Assembly: GCA_020632955.1 (NCBI GenBank) | Contig: JACKEO010000001.1 | Span: forward strand, 203,501-267,500 | Direction: 5' to 3' | DNA from: Alphaproteobacteria bacterium | GTDB lineage: Bacteria > Myxococcota_A > UBA796 > GCA-2862545 | Length of the DNA stretch: 64,000 nucleotides | Shown: positions 51,880 through 61,085 of the stretch, piece by piece | Position numbering within the stretch: position 1 is the stretch's first letter | Layout of the letters: the number at the start of each line of letters is the position of its first letter | Translations under genes and position numbers: made by a program | The notes under the pieces: model-generated | Seen by the model: only the letters and a program-made list of their open reading frames with translations | Databases searched by the model: none | Told to the model about the DNA's origin: nothing

Positions 51880-54800
51880 ATGCGCCCCCTGGCCGCCCTG
51901 ATCCTCACCGTGCTGCTCGCGATCGCCGCACGGGGCGAGGCGGCCACCTACGATCCCCAGCTCCGGTGGCGCACGCTCGTCACCGAGCACTTCCGCATCC
52001 ACTTCCACCAGGGGCTGGAGCGCCTGGCCGACGACCTCGCGGTGCAGAGCGAGGAGATCTACGCCACGATGCGCGAGGAGATGGCCTGGACGCTGCGGAT
52101 GAAGGTCGACGTGGTGCTCATCGACCGCACCGACCAGGCCAACGGCTTCGCCACCGCGGTGCCCTACAACGCCATCACCATCTTCGTGACCGCGCCGCAG
52201 GAGGACGCCACCCTGTCGCTGTACGAGGACTGGACCGAGGCGATCTTCACCCACGAGCTCACCCACGTGCTCCACCTCGAGACGCACGACGGCATCGTGG
52301 CCGCAGCCCGCGCGATCGTGGGACGCATCGCGTCGACCAACGACGTGAGCCCGCCCTGGATGATCGAGGGCCTCGCCACCTTCCAGGAGACCCGGCACAC
52401 GGCCGGCGGGCGCGGGCGCAGCCCGTACGTCGACATGATCGAGCGCACCGCGGTGGTGGAGGACGCCTTCCCGCCGCTGGGCAACCTCGACGGCATCCAG
52501 GTGGCCTTCCCGGCGGGCAACCTGCGCTACCTCTTCGGCGAGGACTTCATCCGCTACGTGGCGGAGCACACGGGCGAGGACGTCTGGACGCGGTGGACCC
52601 ACGCCTACGGTCGCCACGTGCCGTGGATCCTGCCGGTGCGGAAGGTCTTCGGCCGCAAGCTGCAGGGCCTGTACCGGGACTGGAGGGCGGCCACCTTCTC
52701 CCGCTACCGCGCCCAGGTGGAACGCCTGGAGGCCCAGGGGGTCCGCGAGGGCCTGCGCCTGTCGGACGCCGACAGCTCCTGCACCGCCCCGAGCTTCGCC
52801 CCCACGGGCGATGCCCTGGTGTGGTCCTGCTACTCGCTGAAGACCGGCAACAGCCTGTGGCTGGCGAACCCCGACGGCACCGGCGTGCGCCGGCTCAAGC
52901 AGGACATCGGCGCCAAGACCTTCACCTGGCGGCGCGACGGCAAGGCCTTCGTCTACGCCGCCACGCACGTGGTCAACCGCTTCAACACCTGGTCCGACGT
53001 CTACCTGTACGACCTGCAGACCGACGGCGTGCGCGCGCTCACCCGCGGCGCCCGCGCCCGCGACCCCGACTTCAGCCCCGACGGCCAGCGGCTGGTCATG
53101 GTCACCAACCGCGCCCAGGACACCCAGCTGGAGGTGCTCACGGTCGATCAGCAGCGCGAGGCGCTCACCGCGAACGCCGACCACGACCAGTACGCCACGC
53201 CGCGCTTCGCCCCCACGGGGGAGGTGCTCGCCGTGAGCATCTGGGAGGAGGGGCGACGGGACCTGTGGATCGTGGGGACCGACGGCGAGCGCCTGCGTCG
53301 CCTCACCGCCGACGCCGCGAACGACCGCGATCCCGCCTGGTCGCCCGACGGGCGCTGGCTCTACTTCACGTCGGAGCGCAGCGGGATCCCGAACGTGTGG
53401 GCCGTGGAGGTGGCCACGGAGCGGCTGGTGCAGGTGACGAACGTGCGCACCGGCGCCGCGCGTCCCTCGGTCTCCGCGGACGGACGCTGGCTCGCCTACC
53501 AGCAGTACAGCCAGGACGGGTGGGAGGTGCGTCTGCTGGCGCTCGACCCCAGCACCTTCCTGGACCGCGGGCTCCTGCCCTCCCCCCTCCTCGGGGGTCC
53601 CCCCCTGGCGGCGCTGGTCGGCGCCACGCCGGAGACCGGGTCGGAGGCTCCCGCGGTGGCCTGGGACTGGGGCACGCCGGTGGACGTGACCGCGCCCCCC
53701 ACCCTGTCGGCCCGCGAGCGCGCCGCGCAGCAGGACCCCCAGGATCCCGGCGCCATCGGCACCTACGACCAGATCGACGTGGACGACGCCTTCGGCGAGG
53801 CCGAGGACCATCCCTTCCGCGTCCCCGTGAAGAAGTACGACCCCGCCCCGTCCCTGCTGCCCCGGTACTGGTACCCGAGCTTCTCGCTGCTGCCGCTCCT
53901 GCCGGGTCCCCCGCGCAACGACGTGAGCCGCGCCTTCGCCAGCCTGCCCACGAACTTCCAGCTCGGCGGCTTCTCGTTCAGCGCGACCACCAGCGCCTCG
54001 GACCCGGTCAACCACTACGGCTACAGCCTCTTCCTCACCTACCGGTCCGACATCCACAGCCCGGGCGGCGGCGGCTCCTTCACGCTCAACCGCTGGCTGC
54101 CGGTGCTCACCGTGGGCGCCAGCACCACGCCGCGCCCCTTCACCTACCTGGTGACCGGGCCCTGGGTGGGGGTGGACGCGCAGGGCGAGCCCGTCTTCCG
54201 CAGCAGCGACCTGCGCTCCGTGTTCATGCGCCAGGTCGACGCCTACGTGTCGCTCGCCTACCCGTTCACCGTGCGCAGCTCGCTCTTCGCGTCGTACGCC
54301 TTCTCCTGGCGCACCCTGGAGGAGGAGCTCGAGGAGACGGCGTGGCTGCCGTCGCTGGCCCTGCGCGGCACCGTGGGCAACCTCACCCTCGGCTACGGCT
54401 ACAGCTGGGGGCAGCCCACCGCGTCGTCGGTGGCCCCGGAGGACGGGCGGGCCATCTCGGTGTCGGCCACGCTCACCGGCCCCTTCCTCGGCACCTTCGC
54501 CGTGGACGAGGACGGCACCCGCACGCCGGTCACCCAGCTCCTCGTGTCGGCCGACTGGCGCGAGTACGTGGTGAACCCGCTCGCGCCCAACCACGTCTTC
54601 GAGCTGCACGCCGGCGCGGGCCTCGCCGTGGGCAGCGCCGACCGCTTCCTCGGCAACTTCCAGCTCGGGGGCACCACCCTCGGCGGCTCGCGCCGCATCC
54701 GCGGCTACGCCTTCGGCGCCGATCGCGGCGACAGCTACTGGGTGGCGGGCGCGTCGTACCACCTGCCGCTGTGGCGCATGGACCGGGGCTTCGGCACCTT

Positions 54801-55053
54801 CCCGCTCTTCTTCCGCTACCTGGCGGCGGAGATCTTCGTGGAGGCGGGCAACGCCTTCACCGACCCGGTGGACTTCGTGGACGCCTTCGACGACACGCTG
54901 GTGGGCGTGGGGGCGGAGCTGCAGCTGCAGCTCTTCGTGCTGTGGGGCGGCACGATCGACCTGCGCGTCGGGTACGGGGTCGGGCTCACCCAGGAGGGCT
55001 ACTTCTTCGACGACCCGCGGTCGGTGTACGTGCTCTTCGGGGCGAACCTGTAG
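51880..55053 (+). CDS. outer-membrane protein: zinc metalloprotease, TolB-like propeller and beta-barrel
   Basis: A 1057-residue secreted protein with three modules. After the signal peptide (MRPLAALILTVLLAIAARGE) residues 25-260 form a gluzincin-type metalloprotease: EAIFTHELTHVLHLE supplies His125, Glu126 and His129, and WMIEGLATFQE supplies the third ligand, Glu163. Residues of about 270-560 hold five or more TolB/WD40-like blades (FSPDGQRLVMVT, WSPDGRWLYFTSERSG, VSADGRWLAYQQ). From about 680 to the end is a BamA/surface-antigen-type barrel (LGGTTLGGSRRIRGYAF, the conserved barrel motif). The ATG at 51880 has GGAG five bases upstream. The likely role is surface or outer-membrane proteolysis. 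Confidence 0.87.
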   Translation: MRPLAALILTVLLAIAARGEAATYDPQLRWRTLVTEHFRIHFHQGLERLADDLAVQSEEIYATMREEMAWTLRMKVDVVLIDRTDQANGFATAVPYNAITIFVTAPQEDATLSLYEDWTEAIFTHELTHVLHLETHDGIVAAARAIVGRIASTNDVSPPWMIEGLATFQETRHTAGGRGRSPYVDMIERTAVVEDAFPPLGNLDGIQVAFPAGNLRYLFGEDFIRYVAEHTGEDVWTRWTHAYGRHVPWILPVRKVFGRKLQGLYRDWRAATFSRYRAQVERLEAQGVREGLRLSDADSSCTAPSFAPTGDALVWSCYSLKTGNSLWLANPDGTGVRRLKQDIGAKTFTWRRDGKAFVYAATHVVNRFNTWSDVYLYDLQTDGVRALTRGARARDPDFSPDGQRLVMVTNRAQDTQLEVLTVDQQREALTANADHDQYATPRFAPTGEVLAVSIWEEGRRDLWIVGTDGERLRRLTADAANDRDPAWSPDGRWLYFTSERSGIPNVWAVEVATERLVQVTNVRTGAARPSVSADGRWLAYQQYSQDGWEVRLLALDPSTFLDRGLLPSPLLGGPPLAALVGATPETGSEAPAVAWDWGTPVDVTAPPTLSARERAAQQDPQDPGAIGTYDQIDVDDAFGEAEDHPFRVPVKKYDPAPSLLPRYWYPSFSLLPLLPGPPRNDVSRAFASLPTNFQLGGFSFSATTSASDPVNHYGYSLFLTYRSDIHSPGGGGSFTLNRWLPVLTVGASTTPRPFTYLVTGPWVGVDAQGEPVFRSSDLRSVFMRQVDAYVSLAYPFTVRSSLFASYAFSWRTLEEELEETAWLPSLALRGTVGNLTLGYGYSWGQPTASSVAPEDGRAISVSATLTGPFLGTFAVDEDGTRTPVTQLLVSADWREYVVNPLAPNHVFELHAGAGLAVGSADRFLGNFQLGGTTLGGSRRIRGYAFGADRGDSYWVAGASYHLPLWRMDRGFGTFPLFFRYLAAEIFVEAGNAFTDPVDFVDAFDDTLVGVGAELQLQLFVLWGGTIDLRVGYGVGLTQEGYFFDDPRSVYVLFGANL

Positions 55054-55131
55054 CCCGAGGCCCCCGGCAGCCTGTCCGCGGGAAGGGAGCACGGCGTCCG
55101 CGGGTGGTCCTCCCCGTCCCCTGGAGTGCTC

Positions 55132-57186
55132 GTGCTCACCTGGCTGCTCGCGCTCGCGCTCGCCGCCCCCCAGGCCCCCCTCGCCGACGCGGTCGCCCTC
55201 GGGGACTGCACCCGGGTGCTCGCCGAGCGTCCCCCCGACGACCTCGCCCGCCGCACGCCCGCCGCGGAGCGCCTCGCGGTCGCCTGGTGCCTGCGCGACC
55301 GCCCGGCCGCCGAGGTGGCGCCCGTGGTGGACGGCCTGGAGGAGGAGCCCTTCCGCAGCTGGGGACGCCTGGTGCTCGGGGAGGCGCTGGCCCGGGAGGG
55401 CAGCGCGGACGCCCTGCCGGTGCTCCACGCGCTCGACCTCCCCGGCCCCGGCGGACGGCATGCCCGCCTGCTGGAGGGACGCACCCTGGTGGCGCTCGGG
55501 CGCTCCCTGGAGGCACGCCCGCTGCTCCGGGATCTGCTCGACGGTCCCGAGGGCGACGAGGCCCGCTACCTGCTGGCGGTGGGCGGCCGCGACCGGGGGG
55601 ATCGTGCCGCGGCCATCGCCACCTTCCAGCGCGTGTGGATCGACAGCACCCGCGGGCCCTGGGGCGAGCGGGCTGCAGCGGCGCTGGAGGCCCTCGGCGC
55701 GCCCGTGCCGGACCTGACCTCGTCCGAGGGGCGCGCCCTCGTCCAGCGACGCGTGGAGGCCCTGCAGGCGGCACGCCAGCACGGCGAGGCGCTCACGTGG
55801 ATCGACCGGCTGCGTGCCGCCGAGGGGCGCACCGCGCCCAGCGCCGACTACGGACGCGCGCTCTTCCGCGGTCGGAAGTACGCCGAGGCGGCGGACGTGT
55901 GGAGCCGGGTGATCGGCGACGAGCCCGGCAGCCGCGCGGCGGCGGACCTGCTGTTCGACCTGGCCCTCGCGATCTCCCGCACCGGCGACTACGCCCGCGC
56001 CGCCGAGCGCTACACCCAGCTCGTCACCCTGCACCCGCGGCACCGCGAGGCCGACGAGGCCAGCTACAAGCTCGGGTACCTCCCCTACGACCAGGGCCGC
56101 TGCGAGGACGCGGTCACCGCCTGGACCGGCCACCTCGAGCGGTACCCCGGCTCCCGCTTCGCCAGCTCGGCCCTGTGGTTCAGCGGGTGGTGCCGCCTCA
56201 CCCGCGGTCGCACCGACGAGGCCCTCGCCACCTGGGGGCGACTCATCGCCGAGCAGGCTGGCGACGAGCTGGTCCCGGCCGCCCGCTACTGGACCGCCCG
56301 GGTGGCGGGCCAGCGCGGCGACGTGGCGGGCGAGACCCGCGACCTGCAGGCGCTGCTCGGCGATCATCCCGACACCGGCCACGCCTGGCTGGCGGCCCAG
56401 CGCCTCGGCACCCGCTTCCCGCTCCGGCGCGTCGCGCCCCGCCCGCCGTGGCCCGAGGCCTGGCGTCAGGTACCCGCGGTGCGCCACGCCGACGCCCTGC
56501 TCGAGGCGGGCTTCCGCTCGTGGGCCGGCGACACGCTGCGCACCCTGGTCCCCGACGCGCGTTCCCGCGAGGAGCGCCTCGCGCTCGCCCACGCCCTGAT
56601 CCTGGCCGGCGACGGCAAGACCGCCCGCCGCCTCGCCGCACCGTGGTGCGACGCGGACCCCGACGAGGACCCGGTGGGCGTGCAGGCCTGCCACCCCCGC
56701 CCCGAGGCCTCCCTGGTCACGGCCACGGCCACCGCCCGGGGCCTGCACCCCCTGCTGCCCTACGCGATCATGTGGTCGGAGTCGCTCTTCGACCCCGACG
56801 TCACCTCCGGTGCCGGCGCGCGGGGCCTGATGCAGCTCATGCCTGCAGAGCTGGAGCGCGTGCACGCCTCGGCCGGCCTCGCCTTCCCCGCCGACCCCGA
56901 CGCCCTCTGGCGCGCGCCCTACAACGCGGTGCTCGGCACCACCGAGCTGGCGGATCTCCAGGGTCGCCTCGCCCCGCTCCTCGACGGCAGCCCCCTGCCC
57001 GCGGCCATCGCCGCCTACAACGGCGGGGAGGCCGCGGTGCGGCGGTGGGTGGAGCGGATCGGGCTGCCGCCGGTGCAGACCGACCGCTTCGTGGAGGAGG
57101 TCGGCTACCCGGAGACCCGGCGCTACGTCCGCCGCGTGCTCGGGCACCTCATGGCCTACCAGCGCGTGTACGGCGTGGCCCGCTGA
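55132..57186 (+). CDS. soluble lytic transglycosylase (Slt70-like)
   Basis: A 684-residue periplasmic enzyme that cleaves peptidoglycan glycan strands. Signal peptide LTWLLALALAAPQAP; a long superhelical domain of TPR-like repeats (GDYARAAERYTQLVTLHPRH, RCEDAVTAWTGHLERYPGSR), then the goose-lysozyme-like SLT domain: the catalytic Glu is in YAIMWSESLFDPDVTSGAGA, followed by RGLMQLMPAELE, ALWRAPYNAVLGT and IAAYNGGEAAVRRWVE. The Slt70 order is kept. A GTG at 55126 is possible, but the GTG at 55132 has the better-placed GGAG. It converges with the second SppA gene, 15 bases apart. Confidence 0.92.
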   Translation: MLTWLLALALAAPQAPLADAVALGDCTRVLAERPPDDLARRTPAAERLAVAWCLRDRPAAEVAPVVDGLEEEPFRSWGRLVLGEALAREGSADALPVLHALDLPGPGGRHARLLEGRTLVALGRSLEARPLLRDLLDGPEGDEARYLLAVGGRDRGDRAAAIATFQRVWIDSTRGPWGERAAAALEALGAPVPDLTSSEGRALVQRRVEALQAARQHGEALTWIDRLRAAEGRTAPSADYGRALFRGRKYAEAADVWSRVIGDEPGSRAAADLLFDLALAISRTGDYARAAERYTQLVTLHPRHREADEASYKLGYLPYDQGRCEDAVTAWTGHLERYPGSRFASSALWFSGWCRLTRGRTDEALATWGRLIAEQAGDELVPAARYWTARVAGQRGDVAGETRDLQALLGDHPDTGHAWLAAQRLGTRFPLRRVAPRPPWPEAWRQVPAVRHADALLEAGFRSWAGDTLRTLVPDARSREERLALAHALILAGDGKTARRLAAPWCDADPDEDPVGVQACHPRPEASLVTATATARGLHPLLPYAIMWSESLFDPDVTSGAGARGLMQLMPAELERVHASAGLAFPADPDALWRAPYNAVLGTTELADLQGRLAPLLDGSPLPAAIAAYNGGEAAVRRWVERIGLPPVQTDRFVEEVGYPETRRYVRRVLGHLMAYQRVYGVAR

Positions 57187-57201
57187 TCGCTGCGGGGGAC
57201 G

Positions 57202-58881
57202 CTACCTCGGACGGCGGAGCAGCTCGGGCTGGAGCAGGCCCGCCACGGCCGTGCCCGGCGCGTCGACCAGGGGCTCCACCCAGCCCTCCAGCTCTGCCGT
57301 GAGCCCGAGGGCGCGCCAGGTGGCGCCAGGCAGTCCGCGCCGCGCCGCGTCGCGCACGAGGCGGCCGAGGCCCCCCGGCTCGGGGGGCGTCAGGTGGATC
57401 ACGCGACACGTGCCGGCGTCGAGCTCCGCGCGCCGCTCCGCACTGGCCACGGCGTCCCACAGGTCGCCCTCGCGATCCACGAGGCCACGCGCGCAGGCGG
57501 CGCGCCCCGTCCACACCCGCCCGCGGCACCAGGGCTCGATCTCGTCCACCTCGACGCCTCGACCGAGGGCAGCACGCTCGACGAAGCCGTCGTAGATGCG
57601 CTGCAGCGAGGCGCGCAGGGAGCGCCGCTGGGCCGCGTCGAAGGGCCGCAGGGCCGAGAGCCGGAGCGCCTGCGGCGCCAGCGCCACCGGCACGGGCCGC
57701 ACCCCCAGCTTGCGCGCGGCACCGCGGGCGACGAGCTTGCCGCCGAAGACGCCGATGGACCCCGTGATGGACGCGGGCCGCGCCACGATCTCGGCCGCGG
57801 GGCTCGCCAGGTAGTAGCCGCCCGAGGCCGCGACATCGCCGAAGCAGGCCACCACCGGCTTGGCCTCGGCGAGCCGCCCCACCGCGCGCCAGATGCGGTC
57901 GGACGCCACCGCGCTGCCCCCGGGGCTGTCGACGTGGAGCACCACGGCCTCCACGGCCGGCTGCTCGCGCAGGGCCTCGATCAGGGGCACGACCCGCGCC
58001 GCACGCACCCGGGGACCACCGCCCTCGTCGCCCGACACGATGGCGCCCTGCAGGTGGAGCACGGCCACCACCCGGCCTCGACCCCAGCCCTCCCACCGGC
58101 GCTGGAGCCGCTCGCGGAAGGCCCAGCCGCGCCAGCCCACGCGGCGCGCGCCCTGTCCTGCGGCCTCCACCTCGGCCTCGAGGAGCACGTCGAGGTAGGC
58201 CACGGCGTCCACCAGGCCCTCCCGCAGGCCCTCGTCGGGCCCGAGGGGCGCGCGCTCGAGCCAGTCGCGCACCTGCGCACGCGGCACGCCGCGCGACGCG
58301 GCCAGATCGCGCTCCACCGTGTCCTGCACCTCCCCGAGCAGCGCCACCAGGGCCTCGCGTGCCTCGGGGCTGGGATGGGTACGACGGAAGGGCTCGCCGA
58401 AGGACTTGTAGGCGCCGGCGGCCTCGACGTCGGCCTCGAGCCCCAGGCGGTCGAGCGCGCTGCGGAGGTAGCTCGTCTCCACGCCGAGGCCGGTGAGCTC
58501 CAGCTCCGCGAGCGGCGGCACCACCACCTCGTCGGCGGCCGAGGCGATCCAGAGGCTGGCGTTCCCGGGCGCGTCGATCCACGCCACCACGCGCTTGCCG
58601 GCGCGACGCAGGTCGGCGATCACGCCCCGGAGGTCCTCGCAGGTGGACCACCCCCCGGGCGTGCCCGCGATCTCGAGGACCACCGTGGCCACCAGGGAGT
58701 CGGCCGCCACGCCCCGGAGCAGGTCGAGCCAGAGGGCGACGGCGCGCACGTCGCCGCCCCCGTCGACCGGCACGTGGAGCACGGCGCGTCGCCCCGTCAG
58801 GCGACGGTGGAGCACCCAGGTGGCCCCCGTCAGGGGGAGCGAGGCCAGGCGCTTCAGCCCGGCCGAGAGCGACCACGCCAT
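57202..58881 (-). CDS. sppA: SppA-type signal peptide peptidase (second copy)
   Basis: A 559-residue double-domain S49 peptidase. The catalytic dyad is Lys159 (GAYKSFGEPFRR) and Ser353 (GDVAASGGYYLA), 194 residues apart, exactly as in the barrel-fused copy at 30719. HVDSPGGSAVASDRIWRAVG and TGSIGVFGGKLVARGAARK are shared features. It has no clear signal peptide, only a weakly hydrophobic N terminus (LKRLASLPLTGATWVL). The ATG at 58881 with GAGAGG upstream is used; a GTG at 58899 is possible. Whether it is cytoplasmic or membrane-bound is unclear. Confidence 0.9.
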   Translation of the reverse strand: MAWSLSAGLKRLASLPLTGATWVLHRRLTGRRAVLHVPVDGGGDVRAVALWLDLLRGVAADSLVATVVLEIAGTPGGWSTCEDLRGVIADLRRAGKRVVAWIDAPGNASLWIASAADEVVVPPLAELELTGLGVETSYLRSALDRLGLEADVEAAGAYKSFGEPFRRTHPSPEAREALVALLGEVQDTVERDLAASRGVPRAQVRDWLERAPLGPDEGLREGLVDAVAYLDVLLEAEVEAAGQGARRVGWRGWAFRERLQRRWEGWGRGRVVAVLHLQGAIVSGDEGGGPRVRAARVVPLIEALREQPAVEAVVLHVDSPGGSAVASDRIWRAVGRLAEAKPVVACFGDVAASGGYYLASPAAEIVARPASITGSIGVFGGKLVARGAARKLGVRPVPVALAPQALRLSALRPFDAAQRRSLRASLQRIYDGFVERAALGRGVEVDEIEPWCRGRVWTGRAACARGLVDREGDLWDAVASAERRAELDAGTCRVIHLTPPEPGGLGRLVRDAARRGLPGATWRALGLTAELEGWVEPLVDAPGTAVAGLLQPELLRRPR

Positions 58882-58920
58882 CGCTGCCTCTCGGAGCACG
58901 GGAGGATAGCCGGGACGGGC

Positions 58921-59091
58921 ATGGCTGCCACGCGACCCACGATCCAGGGCACCCTCGTCGGCCTCTTCGTCCTCACGGGGCTGGGGTTGGCGGCGCTGGG
59001 CTTCGTCCGCGACGCGTGGTGGCCGCTGGCCGGTGCCACGGGGGCCCTGGCCGCCGCGGCGTGGATCGCCACCGAGGAGGACGACGGATGA
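58921..59091 (+). CDS. small membrane protein, 56 residues
   Basis: MAATRPTIQGTLVGLFVLTG starts the product; two close hydrophobic segments (LVGLFVLTGLGLAALGFV and WPLAGATGALAAAAWIA) and an acidic end (TEEDDG) suggest a hairpin in the inner membrane. No family recognised. The next gene starts at its stop (ATGA), which is good evidence that both are translated. Divergent from the second SppA. Confidence 0.65.
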   Translation: MAATRPTIQGTLVGLFVLTGLGLAALGFVRDAWWPLAGATGALAAAAWIATEEDDG

Positions 59092-59504
59092 GCTTCACCC
59101 TGCAGCCCGAGGAGTGGGCGCTCCTGCAGCACCTCCCCACCCAGGATCTCGTCGACCTCGCCGCCGATCTCGACGTGCTCATCCCCGCCGACGTCGACAA
59201 GCGCACCCTGCTCGAGCTCTGCGTGCCTCGCCTCGTGGAGCGCGGGCGCCGGTCGGGTCTGCCCTTCAGCAAGTACGATCGCGAGGATCTCGAGGCGCTG
59301 GGCGCGGCCGAGCGCGCGGCCCTCGGGCGCATCCAGGGCGTGGAGCCCGACGTCGACGCGATCCTCCGGGCGGGGGAGCGCGTCTACCGGACGATCGAAC
59401 GTGAGCGCAAGGGCATCGACCCGGTCGCGATGATGCTGCCCAGCCTGCTCCGCCCCGTGCTGCGGCACGCGGTGGAGCAGGGCCAGGACGGCCAAGGTGC
59501 TTGA
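59088..59504 (+). CDS. small helical protein of unknown function
   Basis: A 138-residue soluble protein. Sequence: MSFTLQPEEWALLQHLPTQD, then LVDLAADLDVLIPADVDKRT and LLELCVPRLVERGRRSGLPF; a helical tail ends RHAVEQGQDGQGA. The N-terminal half resembles a SAP- or ATG-like helical repeat loosely, but I do not assign it. Its ATG overlaps the preceding stop, and the zinc-ribbon gene follows after 53 bases. It lies in the run of plus-strand genes leading to the MreB-like gene. Confidence 0.75.
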   Translation: MSFTLQPEEWALLQHLPTQDLVDLAADLDVLIPADVDKRTLLELCVPRLVERGRRSGLPFSKYDREDLEALGAAERAALGRIQGVEPDVDAILRAGERVYRTIERERKGIDPVAMMLPSLLRPVLRHAVEQGQDGQGA

Positions 59505-59557
59505 CACCCCGCGCTGAGCGTGTTTTCAGCGCTCCTCTCGCGCGCGGAGCCGACCGG

Positions 59558-60037
59558 ATGGAGACGAAGACCTGCCCCTCCTGTGGAACCGAGGTGCCGG
59601 TCGTCGCCAGCCGCTGCAAGACGTGCTTCCACGACTTCGACGAGGCGCCCACCCGGCGCTCCGGCGGCCCCATGTCGCTGCTGGCCGCCTTCGCCGCCAT
59701 GGCCGTGGTGGGCGGCGCCGCGCTCTTCTGGGTCTCCCAGCAGCCCACGGATCAGCGCATCCTCGTCGACGGGCCCAGCCGGTCGGTGCAGTGGGTCAAG
59801 CAGTTCAGCGACGGCCGCCTCGAGACCGACCGCGTGTCCTTCGACGACATCGCGAAGCTCGAGTACGTCATCACCTCCACCGGCGAGCACGAGATCGTCG
59901 CGATCACCCTGCAGGGCGAGCGCAAGGTGATCGAGTCCGACGCCGACCAGGGCCTCGAGCTCCGCGCCAAGACCTACGCCGAGCTGATGGACAAGCCGCT
60001 GGCGAAGGTCGACAACACGCGCAGCTTCCTCGACTGA
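59558..60037 (+). CDS. zinc-ribbon membrane protein of unknown function
   Basis: A 159-residue protein. The N terminus is a zinc ribbon, METKTCPSCGTEVPVVASRC with KTCFHDFD; one membrane helix follows (MSLLAAFAAMAVVGGAALFW), then a periplasmic or soluble beta region (VQWVKQFSDGRLETDRVSFD, HEIVAITLQGERKVIESDAD). Zinc ribbons of this sort precede TM helices in many envelope proteins of unknown role. The ATG at 59558 has GGAG eight bases upstream. It precedes the MreB-like gene by 25 bases. Confidence 0.82.
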   Translation: METKTCPSCGTEVPVVASRCKTCFHDFDEAPTRRSGGPMSLLAAFAAMAVVGGAALFWVSQQPTDQRILVDGPSRSVQWVKQFSDGRLETDRVSFDDIAKLEYVITSTGEHEIVAITLQGERKVIESDADQGLELRAKTYAELMDKPLAKVDNTRSFLD

Positions 60038-60062
60038 GGACGCGTCCAGAGGGAGGCCTGCC

Positions 60063-61085
60063 GTGCTGGGCCTGGGACGGTCAGGCACCGACGTCGCCGT
60101 GGACCTCGGGTCCACGCTCACCCGCGTGGTCACCGCCGACCCGCCCTCCTTCGCCGAGCTGCACTCGGTCCTCGTGATGCAGGAGGACGCCGAGGGCCGG
60201 CGGGCCACCGGCTTCGGCGAGCAGGCCCGTCAGCTGCTCGGTCGCACCTCGAGCGGCACGAAGGTGGTGCAGCCCATCCGCGGCGGCGCCGTGGAGGAGT
60301 TCGAGGCGGCCGAGCTGCTGCTGGCCCACGTGATCGGCCTCGTGGAGCGCGCCCGCCAGCGCAGCCCGCGCCTGCTGCTGCCGATCCGCACCGACGCCAC
60401 CGAGGTGGAACGTCGCGCGCTCCAGGAGCTGGGCCGCGCTGCGGGCGCGCGGGAGGTGCGCCTCGTCCAGGCCCCGCTCGCCGCCGCCCTGGGCGCCCAG
60501 CTCCCGATCTCCGGCCCCACCGGATCGATGGTGGTGGACGTGGGCGGCGGCCGCACCGACGTGGCGGTGCTGGCGCTCGGCGGCCTGGTGATCCGTCGGT
60601 CCATCAAGGTGGCGGGCGAGACGCTCGACGCACGCATCGCCCAGTGGCTGCGCCGCGAGCACGGCCTGGTGGTGCCGCCGAGCACCGCCGAGCGCATCAA
60701 GGTGGAGGTCGGGGCGGCACGCCCCACCGACCGCGTGGTGCAGACGCGCATCCGCGGACGTGACCTGTCCACCGGCGCGCCGAAGGTCCTCGACGTCCAC
60801 GGCGGGCACGTGGCCGAGGCCATCGCCGAGCCCATCGAGCGCATCCGGGCCACCGTGCTGGAGGTGCTGCGCGAGCTCCCCCCCGAGCTGTCGGCCGACG
60901 TGCTCGCGAGCGGCGTGATGCTCGTGGGCGGGGCCAGCCAGCTCCGTCTCCTCGACCGGGTGCTGGCCGAGGCCACGGGCCTGGCCTTCCTCCACGCCGA
61001 CAGGCCCTCCGCCTGCACCGCGCTCGGGCTGCAGCGACTGCTCGCCGATCCCCAGCTGCTGGACTCGGCCACGGCCACCGCATGA
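60063..61085 (+). CDS. MreB-like actin-family protein
   Basis: A 340-residue actin-fold protein. The phosphate-1 motif is DVAVDLGSTLTRVVT, phosphate-2 GSMVVDVGGGRTDVAVLAL, and the adenosine motif ASGVMLVGGASQLRLLD; RRSIKVAGETLDARIAQWL and APLAAALGAQLPI match the MreB subfamily best. The start is a GTG at 60063 with GGAGG six bases upstream. No mreC/mreD follow; instead it overlaps rarA and is preceded by small membrane proteins, so it may be a paralog with a different job, or MreB genes of this lineage may be split. Identity beyond MreB family is open. Confidence 0.85.
   Translation: MLGLGRSGTDVAVDLGSTLTRVVTADPPSFAELHSVLVMQEDAEGRRATGFGEQARQLLGRTSSGTKVVQPIRGGAVEEFEAAELLLAHVIGLVERARQRSPRLLLPIRTDATEVERRALQELGRAAGAREVRLVQAPLAAALGAQLPISGPTGSMVVDVGGGRTDVAVLALGGLVIRRSIKVAGETLDARIAQWLRREHGLVVPPSTAERIKVEVGAARPTDRVVQTRIRGRDLSTGAPKVLDVHGGHVAEAIAEPIERIRATVLEVLRELPPELSADVLASGVMLVGGASQLRLLDRVLAEATGLAFLHADRPSACTALGLQRLLADPQLLDSATATA

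Noticed and set aside
51790..57147. A 1785-residue open frame on the minus strand opposite the protease-barrel and transglycosylase genes
   Set aside because: It mirrors two real genes with clear domains on the plus strand; its composition is His/Val/Glu-rich, typical of antisense frames in GC-rich DNA.
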